In this document: positions 9,771 through 18,340 of the stretch, in pieces | Layout of the letters: the number at the start of each line of letters is the position of its first letter | How positions within the stretch are numbered: the first letter of the stretch is position 1 | DNA from: an uncultured Desulfobulbaceae bacterium | GTDB taxonomy: Bacteria; Desulfobacterota; Desulfobulbia; Desulfobulbales; BM004 | Length of the DNA stretch: 45,611 bases | Direction of reading: 5' to 3' | NCBI GenBank assembly: GCA_945787325.1 | Contig: CALZHP010000013.1 | Location: 1 to 45,611, forward strand | Program-made: the position numbers and the translations under genes | The notes under the pieces: model-generated | What the model was told of the DNA's origin: nothing | The model's input: only the letters and a program-made list of their open reading frames with translations | Database searches by the model: none

Positions 9771-12506
9771 CTAAAATGATCCACCGATACTGAAGTCCCA
9801 GTTGCTCTGTTCTTCATCTTCTTTGGGATCTAATACATAGCCCCATTCAAGGCGGAGTGGTCCCATTGGGGAAAGCCAGCGAAATCCACCACCTACACTT
9901 GTTTTAACTTCGTCAAAATCCCAACTGTCTTCATAAACATTACCGGCGTCAAAGAAAACTACTCCTTTCAATCCAGCCGATTTGGCGAGTGGAAAAATCC
10001 ATTCCACATTTGTATACCACATTGCTTCACCACCGATTCTTTCATTGGTGACAGGATCTTGCGGGCTAATTTTTCCGGGGTCATATCCGCGAATAGAACT
10101 AATTCCACCTAAGTAAAATTTTTCATAAACGGGCAACTTGCCGCCGCTGTTTTCGAAAGCATGCCCGGCAACTGCTTTGAAATGATAGGTTGTATCTTTT
10201 ATGCCCGGGAAAAACCAGCTTGTGGTTCCCTGAACCTTGGTAAAGGCGCTATCCCCACCTAAAGGGCCTCCTGCATACTTAACAGAGATAGAATTTTCAG
10301 ATCCCTTGCTCGGGTCAAATGGATGGTTTCGCGTATCACGGCTTAACCCCAGCGTAACAAAACTGGTAATTCTTATATCCAGTGAATCTTTGATTACCAG
10401 AGAGGCTGTTTCCGCTACATCTGTGAGTTCTGTATCATCAAATCCATAACTGAAACCAATGTTCCACTTTCCCCAGATAGGGTATCCGAATCGTATTGCT
10501 CCACCCTTGGAGTCTTTTGTGTAGTCGTCGTATTCACGTTCCCAATTATAGAGGTCAAAGCCCACAAGCAGTTTTGAATCTTTATAATGGGGCTCTGTAA
10601 AACCGATGTTAAACCTGTTAGTTGAACTACTTATATTTGCTCTAAAGGCAAGACGTTGTCCCTTACCAAACAAGTTGTTCTGGCTGATCTCACCCATAAC
10701 CATAAGGTTGTCAACAGAACTGTAACCTGCTCCAATACTGAAGGCCCCCGTAGGTTTTTCTGTAACATCAATTATGATGTCCATTTGATTTTCTTGTGCA
10801 ACCGGCTCAGGGGTGATATTAATCTCTTCAAAAAAATCGAGGCGTTGAAGACTTTGATGGCTTTGACGCAATGCCTTGGAATCAAATATTCCTTTTTCCT
10901 TAATTTTCATCTCACGACGAATAACCTTATCCCTTGTTCGATTATTACCTTTTATCAATATTCTGTTTATATGAACAAGCGCACCTTTCTGGACATTAAT
11001 ATCAATATCGACCTTTTTGTCTTCAGCAGATTTTCTAATTTTTGGGTTTGCCTCAGCAAAAGCGAATCCATGTTCTGAATAATAGTCAACAAGCCGGAGA
11101 ATATCCTCCCGTAATATTTTTCTACTGAGGAACTCCTCCTGGTTAATTTTAAGAAGAGATATAAGGTTATCCTTATTGTCAATTAGGTCGCCATGAATAT
11201 TGATATCGCCAACACGAAAACGGTCTCCCTCTGAAATATTAATCGTTATATAGAGCCATTTGCCATCCTGGCGGACTTCCGGTTTGCCTATCTTAACATC
11301 TATATATCCGTGATGACTATAAAAAGCGCCAATCCTTGCTGCGTCTTGTTCCAGGACTTCCTTTTTTAAAACACCAGAATCAGTTAGCCATGAAAAAATA
11401 CCTTTTTTAGATGTTTCAATAACTTTCTTAAGCTTTCTATCTGAAAAAGAATCATTACCTACAATCTTAAGTTCCTTGATGAAAACCTTGGCTCCCTCCT
11501 CAACTACAAAACGTATATCAACCCTGTCCGGTTTTGGATAACTTAGCTTGGCAGTAACGTTTGTGTTATAGAAACCTTTTTCCTTATAGAGAAGCTTTAT
11601 ACTGCTAATTGCCTCCTTCACTTTCCTAGGGTTGACGATAGTGTTAGGAACAATAGTTACTGCTTCCCTTACAGTTTCTTCTTTTAGTTCTTTAGCACCA
11701 TCAATCAGTACTTGTCCGATAACGGGTTTTTCCTTCACTACAAAAGCTACTTTCTTACCTTGGTCTGTTTCTTCCAGTTTGACTTGTACATCATCAAAGT
11801 AGCCCATTTTATAAATATTTTTAAGATCGGCTCTCACCTTATCAGGTTCATAAATATCTCCAACCTGAACTTTTACCTGACGAAGAATAGCACCTGAATC
11901 TATACGTTCGTTTCCTTCCGGTGTAATGGATAAAATTACCAATTCACGGCTGCTATAAGCCAAAATGTCAGCAACTATTTTCTCCAATATTTCATCCAGG
12001 TCATCCAATGATTTTCCTTCTTGAAAATAATACGTCGGATGGGATGGATCGATCACATCGTACAAAATAACGTCGGCACTTAATTGCTTGCCCAGCAATG
12101 TAATGCTTCCTGCTGCTACGTATTTCAGACCGGCTCTGGCTGCAATTGATTGAAGTGATTCATAAGATGGAGGCCATCCACCCTTGTAATCTACCTTTTT
12201 CTGCGCTTCTTCCCTGGGAATTAGAAGGAAAACTTCTGAGCGCAGACTTGAGACATCTACAACTTCCTGAAGGGATTTATCCAAAAGATCAGTTATCTCA
12301 GATTCATCTGCAGCATTAATTTTCAAAGGCAGAAAAGCAATATTCTGTTTATCAGTAGCAACAGCCGTAGATGTAAAAAGAAATAATGCTCCAGCAATTA
12401 AAACAAAACAGAGAATGAATATTTTTGTCTGGGAATGAAAAAGTGAACGGGCCCTTGATAAGCTGATACCAACTCTACAAGTTTGAACTGGGTTACAGAA
12501 ACTCAT
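9771..12506 (-). CDS. bamA: Outer membrane protein assembly factor BamA
   Basis: BamA inserts beta-barrel proteins into the outer membrane. With the chosen start the protein has about 911 residues. A long signal peptide ends near residue 50 (LFLFTSTAVA). An extra N-terminal domain of about 130 residues follows (IAFLPLKINAADESE to the run before LVILSITPEG), resembling the TolB-N/CsgG-like domain seen in some deltaproteobacterial BamA proteins. Five POTRA repeats span about 187-580. The 16-strand barrel runs from about 585 to the end, with GGISSIRGYDPG near residue 800 and a C-terminal aromatic signature ending in Phe. An ATG at 12569 would add 21 residues but has no ribosome site and lies next to the predicted promoter. 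The ATG at 12506 has AAAGG upstream. Confidence 0.95.
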   Translation of the reverse strand: MSFCNPVQTCRVGISLSRARSLFHSQTKIFILCFVLIAGALFLFTSTAVATDKQNIAFLPLKINAADESEITDLLDKSLQEVVDVSSLRSEVFLLIPREEAQKKVDYKGGWPPSYESLQSIAARAGLKYVAAGSITLLGKQLSADVILYDVIDPSHPTYYFQEGKSLDDLDEILEKIVADILAYSSRELVILSITPEGNERIDSGAILRQVKVQVGDIYEPDKVRADLKNIYKMGYFDDVQVKLEETDQGKKVAFVVKEKPVIGQVLIDGAKELKEETVREAVTIVPNTIVNPRKVKEAISSIKLLYKEKGFYNTNVTAKLSYPKPDRVDIRFVVEEGAKVFIKELKIVGNDSFSDRKLKKVIETSKKGIFSWLTDSGVLKKEVLEQDAARIGAFYSHHGYIDVKIGKPEVRQDGKWLYITINISEGDRFRVGDINIHGDLIDNKDNLISLLKINQEEFLSRKILREDILRLVDYYSEHGFAFAEANPKIRKSAEDKKVDIDINVQKGALVHINRILIKGNNRTRDKVIRREMKIKEKGIFDSKALRQSHQSLQRLDFFEEINITPEPVAQENQMDIIIDVTEKPTGAFSIGAGYSSVDNLMVMGEISQNNLFGKGQRLAFRANISSSTNRFNIGFTEPHYKDSKLLVGFDLYNWEREYDDYTKDSKGGAIRFGYPIWGKWNIGFSYGFDDTELTDVAETASLVIKDSLDIRITSFVTLGLSRDTRNHPFDPSKGSENSISVKYAGGPLGGDSAFTKVQGTTSWFFPGIKDTTYHFKAVAGHAFENSGGKLPVYEKFYLGGISSIRGYDPGKISPQDPVTNERIGGEAMWYTNVEWIFPLAKSAGLKGVVFFDAGNVYEDSWDFDEVKTSVGGGFRWLSPMGPLRLEWGYVLDPKEDEEQSNWDFSIGGSF

Positions 12507-12575
12507 ATATTTTATGCCTTTATTATTTAGGTGCTGGTTTGCAGATAATAACGCTGGAATTTCCGGCATTATGAC

Positions 12576-12605
12576 ATTTTATTTTATTGCAAAGATTGAT
12601 GTCAA
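12576..12605 (-). promoter_or_regulatory. Putative sigma-70 promoter of bamA
   Basis: On the minus strand TTGACA (12605-12600) is followed after 18 bases by TAAAAT (12581-12576). Transcription would begin near 12569, which argues against an ATG start there and supports the start at 12506. A second TTGACA lies further upstream on the same strand, with no good -10. Confidence 0.55.
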
Positions 12606-12791
12606 TTAGCAAGCAATAATCGTGTTGTCAAGTAACTGTTTTTTTTTGCGTTAATTTAATGATAATTTATCGATAGGTTGTGGGCCCTATTCCCCTTAAT
12701 GCCGACTCATATAAGTTACCAATATGCCGTCTCATAATTCTAATTTTAAATTTAAATTCTCTACTACTCACAATATCTACGAGCTCTTATG

Positions 12792-12822
12792 TTGTACAAA
12801 ACTGATTTTTTTGTTTTATAAT
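12792..12822 (+). promoter_or_regulatory. Putative promoter of the metal ABC transporter operon
   Basis: A perfect TATAAT (12817-12822) lies 75 bases before the ATP-binding gene. The best -35 is TTGTAC at 12792-12797, with a long 19-base spacer. The remainder of the 12570-12897 gap is AT-rich and holds the divergent bamA promoter. I saw no clear Zur or MntR operator. Confidence 0.4.
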
Positions 12823-12897
12823 GTTGTTGGAAATTATTTGAATTGCTGAAATAGAATCTAAAATGTAATCAAACCAGCTTATTTTTTTCCTTAAAGT

Positions 12898-13665
12898 ATG
12901 AATGCAATAAACTCTGAAAACCTTTCTCTTACAATTGAGGGAAATGAAGTCCTTTCTGACATAACCTGCCAGGTACATGAAGGTGAGTTCGTTGCAGTTC
13001 TAGGACCAAACGGCGCTGGAAAGTCAATGTTTCTCAAGGTTCTTCTTGGTTTAGTGAGACCTGATTCCGGCAAAGTTACAGTTTTTGGACGCAAACCCGA
13101 AAAAGTACCACCCGAATGGATCGGCTATGTTCCTCAAGTAAAAACCCTGGACAGCAGCTTTCCCGCACTCGCAATTGAGCTGGTAGTTACCGGATTAAAC
13201 CACACATGGCAACGATGGATTAGCTCTACGGCAAAGGAAGCGGCAATCGCGGCACTTTCTGAAGTTGGCGCTGCCCATCTTGCTGATCGTCCCATAGGCG
13301 CTCTATCTGGCGGTGAACTTCAGAGAGTATATTTAGCAAGAAGTTTTGTCCGCAAGCCAAGACTGGTATTGCTTGATGAGCCGGTTACGGGCGTCGATAC
13401 TGTGGGCGAGAAAAGTTTTTACAGCTTACTAGACGACTTTCGCCATAAGAACAAAGCCACAATCATAATGGTTACACATGACTGGGAGGTCGCAACACAC
13501 AATGCCTGTCATGTAATGGTGTTAAACCGTCGTTTGATCAGTTTCGGCACTCCCGCTGAGGCTTTGTGTGATGACTGTTTGAAGCGAGCCTATGGAGTAT
13601 CCATAACACCCCAGACAACTTACTGTCCAAGAAACCAGCCCGATCAAGAGGATACACATGTCTGA
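12898..13665 (+). CDS. Metal ABC transporter ATP-binding protein, ZnuC-like
   Basis: This 255-residue cytoplasmic ATPase powers import of a divalent metal (zinc or manganese class, ABC family 9). Visible motifs are Walker A GPNGAGKS (about residue 41), the Q-loop in YVPQVKTLD, signature LSGGELQRV, Walker B LVLLDEPVTGVD and the switch His in MVTHDW. The C-terminal tail contains CDDC and a later Cys, which could bind metal, though this is only suggestive. The stop overlaps the start of the permease gene by eight bases, so the two are one operon. The periplasmic binding protein (ZnuA/MntC type) is not in the window. The metal cannot be decided from sequence alone. Confidence 0.88.
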   Translation: MNAINSENLSLTIEGNEVLSDITCQVHEGEFVAVLGPNGAGKSMFLKVLLGLVRPDSGKVTVFGRKPEKVPPEWIGYVPQVKTLDSSFPALAIELVVTGLNHTWQRWISSTAKEAAIAALSEVGAAHLADRPIGALSGGELQRVYLARSFVRKPRLVLLDEPVTGVDTVGEKSFYSLLDDFRHKNKATIIMVTHDWEVATHNACHVMVLNRRLISFGTPAEALCDDCLKRAYGVSITPQTTYCPRNQPDQEDTHV

Positions 13666-14470
13666 AATCTTTGATCTGCCCTTCATGCAGAGAGCTGTAG
13701 CGGCTGGTCTTATGGTTGGTTTTCTGGCAAGCTATTATGGGGTTTTTGTTGTTCAGCGCGGTATGAGTTTTCTTGGAAACGGTTTGGCACATGCTGCATT
13801 TGGTGGGGTAGCACTTGGGCTTATGCTTGGACGAGAACCCCTGTGGATAGCAGCACCTTTTACTTTGATAATTGCACTCGCAATTACTTGGGTTCGACAG
13901 CGCACATCTTTAGCCTCAGACACGGTAATAGGAATCTTCTTTGCAGTATCAATGGCTGCAGGAATCATTTTCCTTTCACTGAAAAAAGATTACTCTACAG
14001 ATGCTTTTTCCTATCTTTTTGGCTCAATTCTGGCAGTATCCACCAATGACCTCATAATCACAGGCATCGTTCTGATACTGACAATGCTCACCCTGCCATT
14101 ATGGGGCAGGTGGGCCTATGCAACGTTTGATAGAAATCTTGCAATAACAGACCGAGTTCCTGTGGAATTCGATGAATACCTTATGACTGCACTGATTGCA
14201 GTAACCGTAGTTGTTGCCGTCAAAGTTGTTGGTATAGTATTAATTTCCGCTTTTCTGGTTATACCCGCTGCTTCTGCGCGACTCCTGGCAAAGCGTTTTG
14301 CCGTAATGACCCTCATTTCTGTCATTATTGGAACAACGAGTGTGCTTGCCGGGCTTTCTGCATCATACCTGTTGGATTTCCCTAGTGGTTCAACTATTGT
14401 CCTTATTCAGGCTACAATTTTTATGGTATGCTTTCTTGCGGGAAGGCTGCTTAGAATTAAAGCACATTAA
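13658..14470 (+). CDS. Metal ABC transporter permease, ZnuB-like
   Basis: This 270-residue inner-membrane permease of the ABC-3 family forms the channel driven by the preceding ATPase. It has about eight hydrophobic segments. The family pattern is visible in LPFMQRAVAAGLMVGFLASYYG, then RGMSFLGNGLAHAAFGGVAL near residues 29-48 (the conserved SHA/LAHA coupling region), and VVGIVLISAFLVIPAASARL. AGAGG upstream supports the ATG at 13658 inside the end of the ATPase gene. The operon ends here; the next gene is convergent, 65 bases away. Confidence 0.9.
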   Translation: MSEIFDLPFMQRAVAAGLMVGFLASYYGVFVVQRGMSFLGNGLAHAAFGGVALGLMLGREPLWIAAPFTLIIALAITWVRQRTSLASDTVIGIFFAVSMAAGIIFLSLKKDYSTDAFSYLFGSILAVSTNDLIITGIVLILTMLTLPLWGRWAYATFDRNLAITDRVPVEFDEYLMTALIAVTVVVAVKVVGIVLISAFLVIPAASARLLAKRFAVMTLISVIIGTTSVLAGLSASYLLDFPSGSTIVLIQATIFMVCFLAGRLLRIKAH

Positions 14471-14535
14471 GCAATAGCTTAACAAACTGGTGTTTTCTGA
14501 GAAAGTAAACCCCTTTATCACTAATTATCAACTTA

Positions 14536-15693
14536 TCAGTGTTTGCTAATTTCAGGTAGCGGGTTTACTGATTCATTATGAATTTTCTCCATCAATTCTC
14601 TCGGAGCTGCAGTAAATTCCTCTGTTCTTTGCTGTTTTGGGTCGGTAAAATCTTCATAAAGTGGAGAAATTAGGTTTAAATGTTCCCACCTTGTAAGATA
14701 ATATTTAATTAACGATGGAAGTTCAGTATAGATTGTGGCATGCGGGTTCGGGTCAACAAAACTTGATTTTTTAAGCTTTTTGTTAGAAAGCGTCTGTGTT
14801 CTGTAGAAATTTTCCATGAAAATAAGTTCGGCAGGCAATCTGGCTTTAACTCCCATTCTTCCAAGCACATTTATTATCGACCCCATAATACCTTTTGTCG
14901 TCTTTGCAACAGGGTAAGGAACGTATATTTCCTTTGGAATGGGCGACTCAACATATAATTTTACAGTCAGTATCAAGTCGCTTAGCTCTACAGGGTCCTT
15001 GTCAACAAAATGGTAAACTTGCCCGGAAAACTCATCGCGGTTTAGAAGAATATGATGGATAAAGCATGGCAACTTATTGGCATTAGAATAAGAATGAATT
15101 ATGCCTTTTTTAGTCAGCATAACCGGCATAGACCTATCAACGATGGAAAAAATTAGCCTGTGAATTCCAAGAATCTTATGGTCATGCTCACCATATACAA
15201 TTGCCATACGTACCATTGTATAATCAAGTCCCAGAGTCTCATGCATATGCTTGAGAGTGAGCTCTGTCATTAGTTTGGACTTTGAATAATTGTTCATACC
15301 CGCACTGAGCGGCAAGTGGTCATTCTCGGTGAGGTCCTCGCCAGCTGGTAAGGTTGCTGCAGAGCTTATGTGAATGTAGGGTATATTTAATGCAAGTGCG
15401 GCCCTGGCAAGATTGATGCTTCCAAGATAATTTACCTCCAGCGCCAACTCGGCATCGCTGTCAATAGCTGCAATAGCTGCATTAATGATAAAGTCCGGTT
15501 TCAGCCTTTTAATATAGCCCGTTATATCTCCCAACTCCCTTAAGCTTAACTTCTTACTGTTCGGGGCACGAAGCTCTATATCTTCTACCCGGGTCTTAAA
15601 ATAGTGGGTTATATATCCCCCGATCAAACCTGATCCGCCGATCAAAACACCTGTCTTGCGAGGGCTATTGTTATCTTTTTCTGATAAATTCAT
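14536..15693 (-). CDS. NAD-dependent epimerase/dehydratase, extended SDR family
   Basis: This protein of about 385 residues has the N-terminal dinucleotide motif GGSGLIGGYI, the NAA motif in IINAAIAA, a Ser in the active-site stretch (HISSAATLP) and the catalytic YSKSK. These are the marks of an extended short-chain dehydrogenase that acts on a nucleotide sugar or a similar hydroxyl substrate. The middle and C-terminal region is divergent and the last 100 residues match nothing I know, so the substrate is open. A GTG at 15720 would add nine residues; neither start has a good ribosome site, and I chose the ATG. A sugar-phosphate mutase gene lies divergently upstream, which fits polysaccharide or nucleotide-sugar metabolism. 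Confidence 0.8.
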   Translation of the reverse strand: MNLSEKDNNSPRKTGVLIGGSGLIGGYITHYFKTRVEDIELRAPNSKKLSLRELGDITGYIKRLKPDFIINAAIAAIDSDAELALEVNYLGSINLARAALALNIPYIHISSAATLPAGEDLTENDHLPLSAGMNNYSKSKLMTELTLKHMHETLGLDYTMVRMAIVYGEHDHKILGIHRLIFSIVDRSMPVMLTKKGIIHSYSNANKLPCFIHHILLNRDEFSGQVYHFVDKDPVELSDLILTVKLYVESPIPKEIYVPYPVAKTTKGIMGSIINVLGRMGVKARLPAELIFMENFYRTQTLSNKKLKKSSFVDPNPHATIYTELPSLIKYYLTRWEHLNLISPLYEDFTDPKQQRTEEFTAAPRELMEKIHNESVNPLPEISKH

Positions 15694-15830
15694 TACTATA
15701 ATAAAGTTATATTGGCACAATAATTTGTAATAATAAAAACTGTAGTGCTTCTGTTTTATATAATACTAAGGCTGCTTTAACAAAATATAATTACACTTAT
15801 TTATCTGAAATAGTTTGACAAATTTCATTA

Positions 15831-15871
15831 GTGAAAAAAGACAAAAACCGTTCTTCTGAAGAAAAACGGTT
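15831..15871 (-). terminator. Rho-independent terminator on the minus strand
   Basis: Read on the minus strand, AACCG/CGGTT arms continue into the inner palindrome TTCTTC-A-GAAGAA, with a three-base bulge (15871-15846). The run TTTTTGTCTTTTTT follows directly. It cannot serve the phosphohexomutase gene, which is on the plus strand, so it implies a separate short minus-strand transcript starting between 15872 and 16090. Confidence 0.65.
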
Positions 15872-15895
15872 CATATGTCTTCGTTTTTTCGAAAC

Positions 15896-16017
15896 TTATA
15901 ATTCATACCCTCTCTTGGATTCTATGTCAAGTCGGAGGTAGTCGTCAAGAAGCGCATTCAAGAAAACGTTAGCCGTCTGTTGCCTACTTAAAAATATTGC
16001 ATTATCCTGTCAAGCAA
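15896..16017 (-). pseudogene. Possible frameshifted micro-gene, about 40 codons
   Basis: A minus-strand frame is open from 16009 to a TAA at 15896-15898. It encodes a protein-like amphipathic peptide whose core is TANVFLNALLDDYLRLDIES and whose end is KRGYEL. It has no start codon in frame. A TTG at 16017-16015 starts the neighbouring frame (Leu/Met-LDRIMQYF, then TAA). Adding one base to the five-base homopolymer at 15990-15994 joins the two into about 40 residues. Explanations are a real frameshift mutation, a sequencing error, or programmed slippage at the TTTTA. AAGGAG (16026-16021) lies only three bases before the TTG. A minus-strand promoter and a strong terminator flank the unit. The family is not recognised. 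Confidence 0.35.
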
Positions 16018-16030
16018 GTTCTCCTTTACA

Positions 16031-16058
16031 ACTATATAATTAATTGAAGTAAATACAA
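16031..16058 (-). promoter_or_regulatory. Putative minus-strand promoter of the micro-gene
   Basis: TTGTAT (16058-16053), a 16-base spacer and TATAGT (16036-16031) face the micro-gene and its terminator. The predicted start of transcription falls near 16024, which would cut into the AAGGAG, so a short leaderless message or a small RNA is also possible. The region is AT-rich, so chance matches are likely. On the plus strand TATAAT at 16035-16040 could serve the phosphohexomutase gene but has no good -35. Confidence 0.3.
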
Positions 16059-16090
16059 TTCATCTGGGATTATGAGACTAACACGAAAAA

Positions 16091-17455
16091 ATGAAATGTT
16101 TCAAAGCATATGATATCCGAGGCAAAGTACCAGAGGAGCTCAACACTGAAATCGCTTATCATATAGGCTTGTCATTCGCTGAACTATTTTCCCCAAAGAA
16201 AATTGCTGTAGGGTATGACATACGCAAATCCAGCCCTGGATTGACCCAAGCGCTCTCAAAAGGGCTCACTGAGTCCGGCGTAAATGTTGTAAACCTTGGG
16301 CTTTGCGGCACAGAGGAAGTTTACTTTGCAGCCATGCAGCAGAACGTTTCTTCTTCCAATAGAGTTGATGGTGGAATCATGGTCACCGCAAGCCACAACC
16401 CAGCCGAATATAACGGTATGAAGTTTGTCGGACGTCATGCAAAGCCAATTAGTAGTGAAAACGGTCTTCAAACAATTGAAAAAATGGTTGACTCCGGAGT
16501 ACTCAACCATAAGGTTTCTGGTTCTAAAGGAACCTCTTTCGAGGGTAACGATCGATCAGATTATATAAGTCATCTTCTTAGATATATTGACGTAGATACA
16601 CTTAAACCGATGACTGTCGTCACAAATGCGGGAAACGGATGTGCCGGACCTGTTATCGATATTTTGGAAGAAAAACTTCCTTTTTTATTTACAAAAATTC
16701 ATCATAACCCTGACGGAAACTTCCCTAATGGTGTTCCAAACCCATTGTTACCAGACAACCGTAAGGAAACTTCCAAAGAAGTAATTAAACAGGGTGCTGA
16801 TCTTGGAATTGCATGGGATGGAGACTTTGATCGATGCTTTTTTTTCGATGAAAAAGGAAGATTTATCGAGGGCTATTATATTGTCGGTCTTCTCGCCAAG
16901 GCTATACTTGCTAAATACCCAGGTGCCAAAATCATTCATGATCCCAGGCTTATATGGAATACTAAGGAAATTGTACAACGAGAAGGTGGTATAGCTGTGA
17001 TGAGCCGTACGGGACATGCCTTTATCAAGGATAAAATGCGTGCAGAAAATGCTGCTTACGGGGGAGAAATGTCCGCACATCACTATTTCAGGGACTTTGG
17101 CTTCTGCGACTCCGGAATGATTCCCTGGCTCCTGGTTACAGAAATTATTTGTCGGACAGGCAAAAGGCTTTCGGTATTAGTAGACGATATGATAGCCGCT
17201 TTCCCGGTAAGTGGTGAGATTAATAGCAAAGTAAAGGATCCGCAAAGAACCATAGAACACATTAAAACAGCATTTGATATACAAAACGCCTCATTAGATT
17301 ACACTGATGGCTTGAGTATATCTCACAGTGATTTTCGTTTTAACGTAAGAATGTCAAACACTGAACCTGTACTAAGGTTAAACGTTGAAACAAGAGGTGA
17401 TCAGGAACTTTTAAGCAAAACAACATCTCAATTGCTAAGCATTATCAGAGAATAA
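16091..17455 (+). CDS. Phosphomannomutase/phosphoglucomutase
   Basis: This 454-residue alpha-D-phosphohexomutase interconverts sugar 6-phosphate and 1-phosphate, supplying GDP-mannose or UDP-glucose synthesis. Four active-site loops are visible: substrate entry FKAYDIRG (residues 4-11), phosphoserine TASHNP (about 100-105), the metal loop DGDFDR (about 241-246) and sugar-binding GGEMSAHHYF (about 321-330). The phosphate-binding loop MSNTEPVLRLNVE lies near the end. Spacing and length fit the ManB/CpsG type of bacterial phosphomannomutase better than long phosphoglucomutases. The start has no clear Shine-Dalgarno. A weak AT hairpin (17473-17489) follows the gene. Cellulose synthase further along could draw on the glucose 1-phosphate branch, but that link is only inference. 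Confidence 0.93.
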   Translation: MKCFKAYDIRGKVPEELNTEIAYHIGLSFAELFSPKKIAVGYDIRKSSPGLTQALSKGLTESGVNVVNLGLCGTEEVYFAAMQQNVSSSNRVDGGIMVTASHNPAEYNGMKFVGRHAKPISSENGLQTIEKMVDSGVLNHKVSGSKGTSFEGNDRSDYISHLLRYIDVDTLKPMTVVTNAGNGCAGPVIDILEEKLPFLFTKIHHNPDGNFPNGVPNPLLPDNRKETSKEVIKQGADLGIAWDGDFDRCFFFDEKGRFIEGYYIVGLLAKAILAKYPGAKIIHDPRLIWNTKEIVQREGGIAVMSRTGHAFIKDKMRAENAAYGGEMSAHHYFRDFGFCDSGMIPWLLVTEIICRTGKRLSVLVDDMIAAFPVSGEINSKVKDPQRTIEHIKTAFDIQNASLDYTDGLSISHSDFRFNVRMSNTEPVLRLNVETRGDQELLSKTTSQLLSIIRE

Positions 17456-17602
17456 GCTGTGTGTAATATTTCTTAAACTGCTCGTTTAAATATTTTATTA
17501 AATAATTTACATCTTGAAAGTAATATTGTTGGACTTCTGGTACTTGTTCTTCACTGCATTTTAAAAGTCCGCTGCCTAATCATTTAATGTTTTATAATAA
17601 TA

Positions 17603-18340
17603 ATGGAAAATGGAATTAACCAGTTCTGGTCAGCGGTAAAAAGAATATGTTTTCCTCCCGTCTGCCTCGATTGCAGCACAAAGCTGCCAAATGGAACTGG
17701 CCAGGGTGGAACATTGTTCTGCAATTCATGTTATTATGAAATCAAACTATTAACTGGCCCTTTATGCAGTAAGTGCGGCAAGGCTTTTCCTGTTTCAGTC
17801 GGTACTAACCATTTGTGTTCTACTTGCCTGACGTATAATTGGCATTTTTCCAGTGCCAAAGCTGTTGGTATTTATAAGGGCCCGCTGGCAAAGGCTGTTC
17901 AATCTTTTAAATACAGAGGTAAAACTGTATGCCTGACAAGTTTTAAGTCACTCAAAGATAAAGTAACCCTTCCAAATGCCAATGATTTCGATCTTATAAT
18001 TCCAGTTCCCTTACATAAAAAGAAATTGAAAGAACGAGGTTTTAACCAGGCTCTAGTTCTTTCCAGAATACTCTATCCTGAAGAAATAAAAAAAATAAAC
18101 GCCAACATCCTCATAAGAATACGGTGGACCGAGCCACAAACAGGGCTTAGCGGCAGTGCTCGAAGGAGAAATTTACGAAACTCTTTTAAAGTAATTTCGT
18201 CAAAAATCAAAGGGAAAAACATTTTACTAGTAGACGATGTGTTTACAACTGGTACAACTGCAAATGAATGCGCACGCACCTTGAGAAAAGCAGGTGCTTA
18301 TGATGTACAAGTTATTACCTTGGCAAGAGTAAACCAATAG
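17603..18340 (+). CDS. ComF family phosphoribosyltransferase-like protein
   Basis: This 245-residue protein has the N-terminal zinc-binding part of ComF proteins (CLDC near residue 13, CNSC, CSKCGKAFP, CSTC) followed by a type I phosphoribosyltransferase domain. The PRPP-binding motif NILLVDDVFTTGTTANEC is intact near residues 211-228, and the ComF signature RGFNQALVLSR is present near residue 140. In Bacillus and Haemophilus ComF is needed for DNA uptake. In many bacteria without known competence its role is not established. No other competence gene is in the window. The ATG at 17603 has no good ribosome site. Confidence 0.9.
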   Translation: MENGINQFWSAVKRICFPPVCLDCSTKLPNGTGQGGTLFCNSCYYEIKLLTGPLCSKCGKAFPVSVGTNHLCSTCLTYNWHFSSAKAVGIYKGPLAKAVQSFKYRGKTVCLTSFKSLKDKVTLPNANDFDLIIPVPLHKKKLKERGFNQALVLSRILYPEEIKKINANILIRIRWTEPQTGLSGSARRRNLRNSFKVISSKIKGKNILLVDDVFTTGTTANECARTLRKAGAYDVQVITLARVNQ

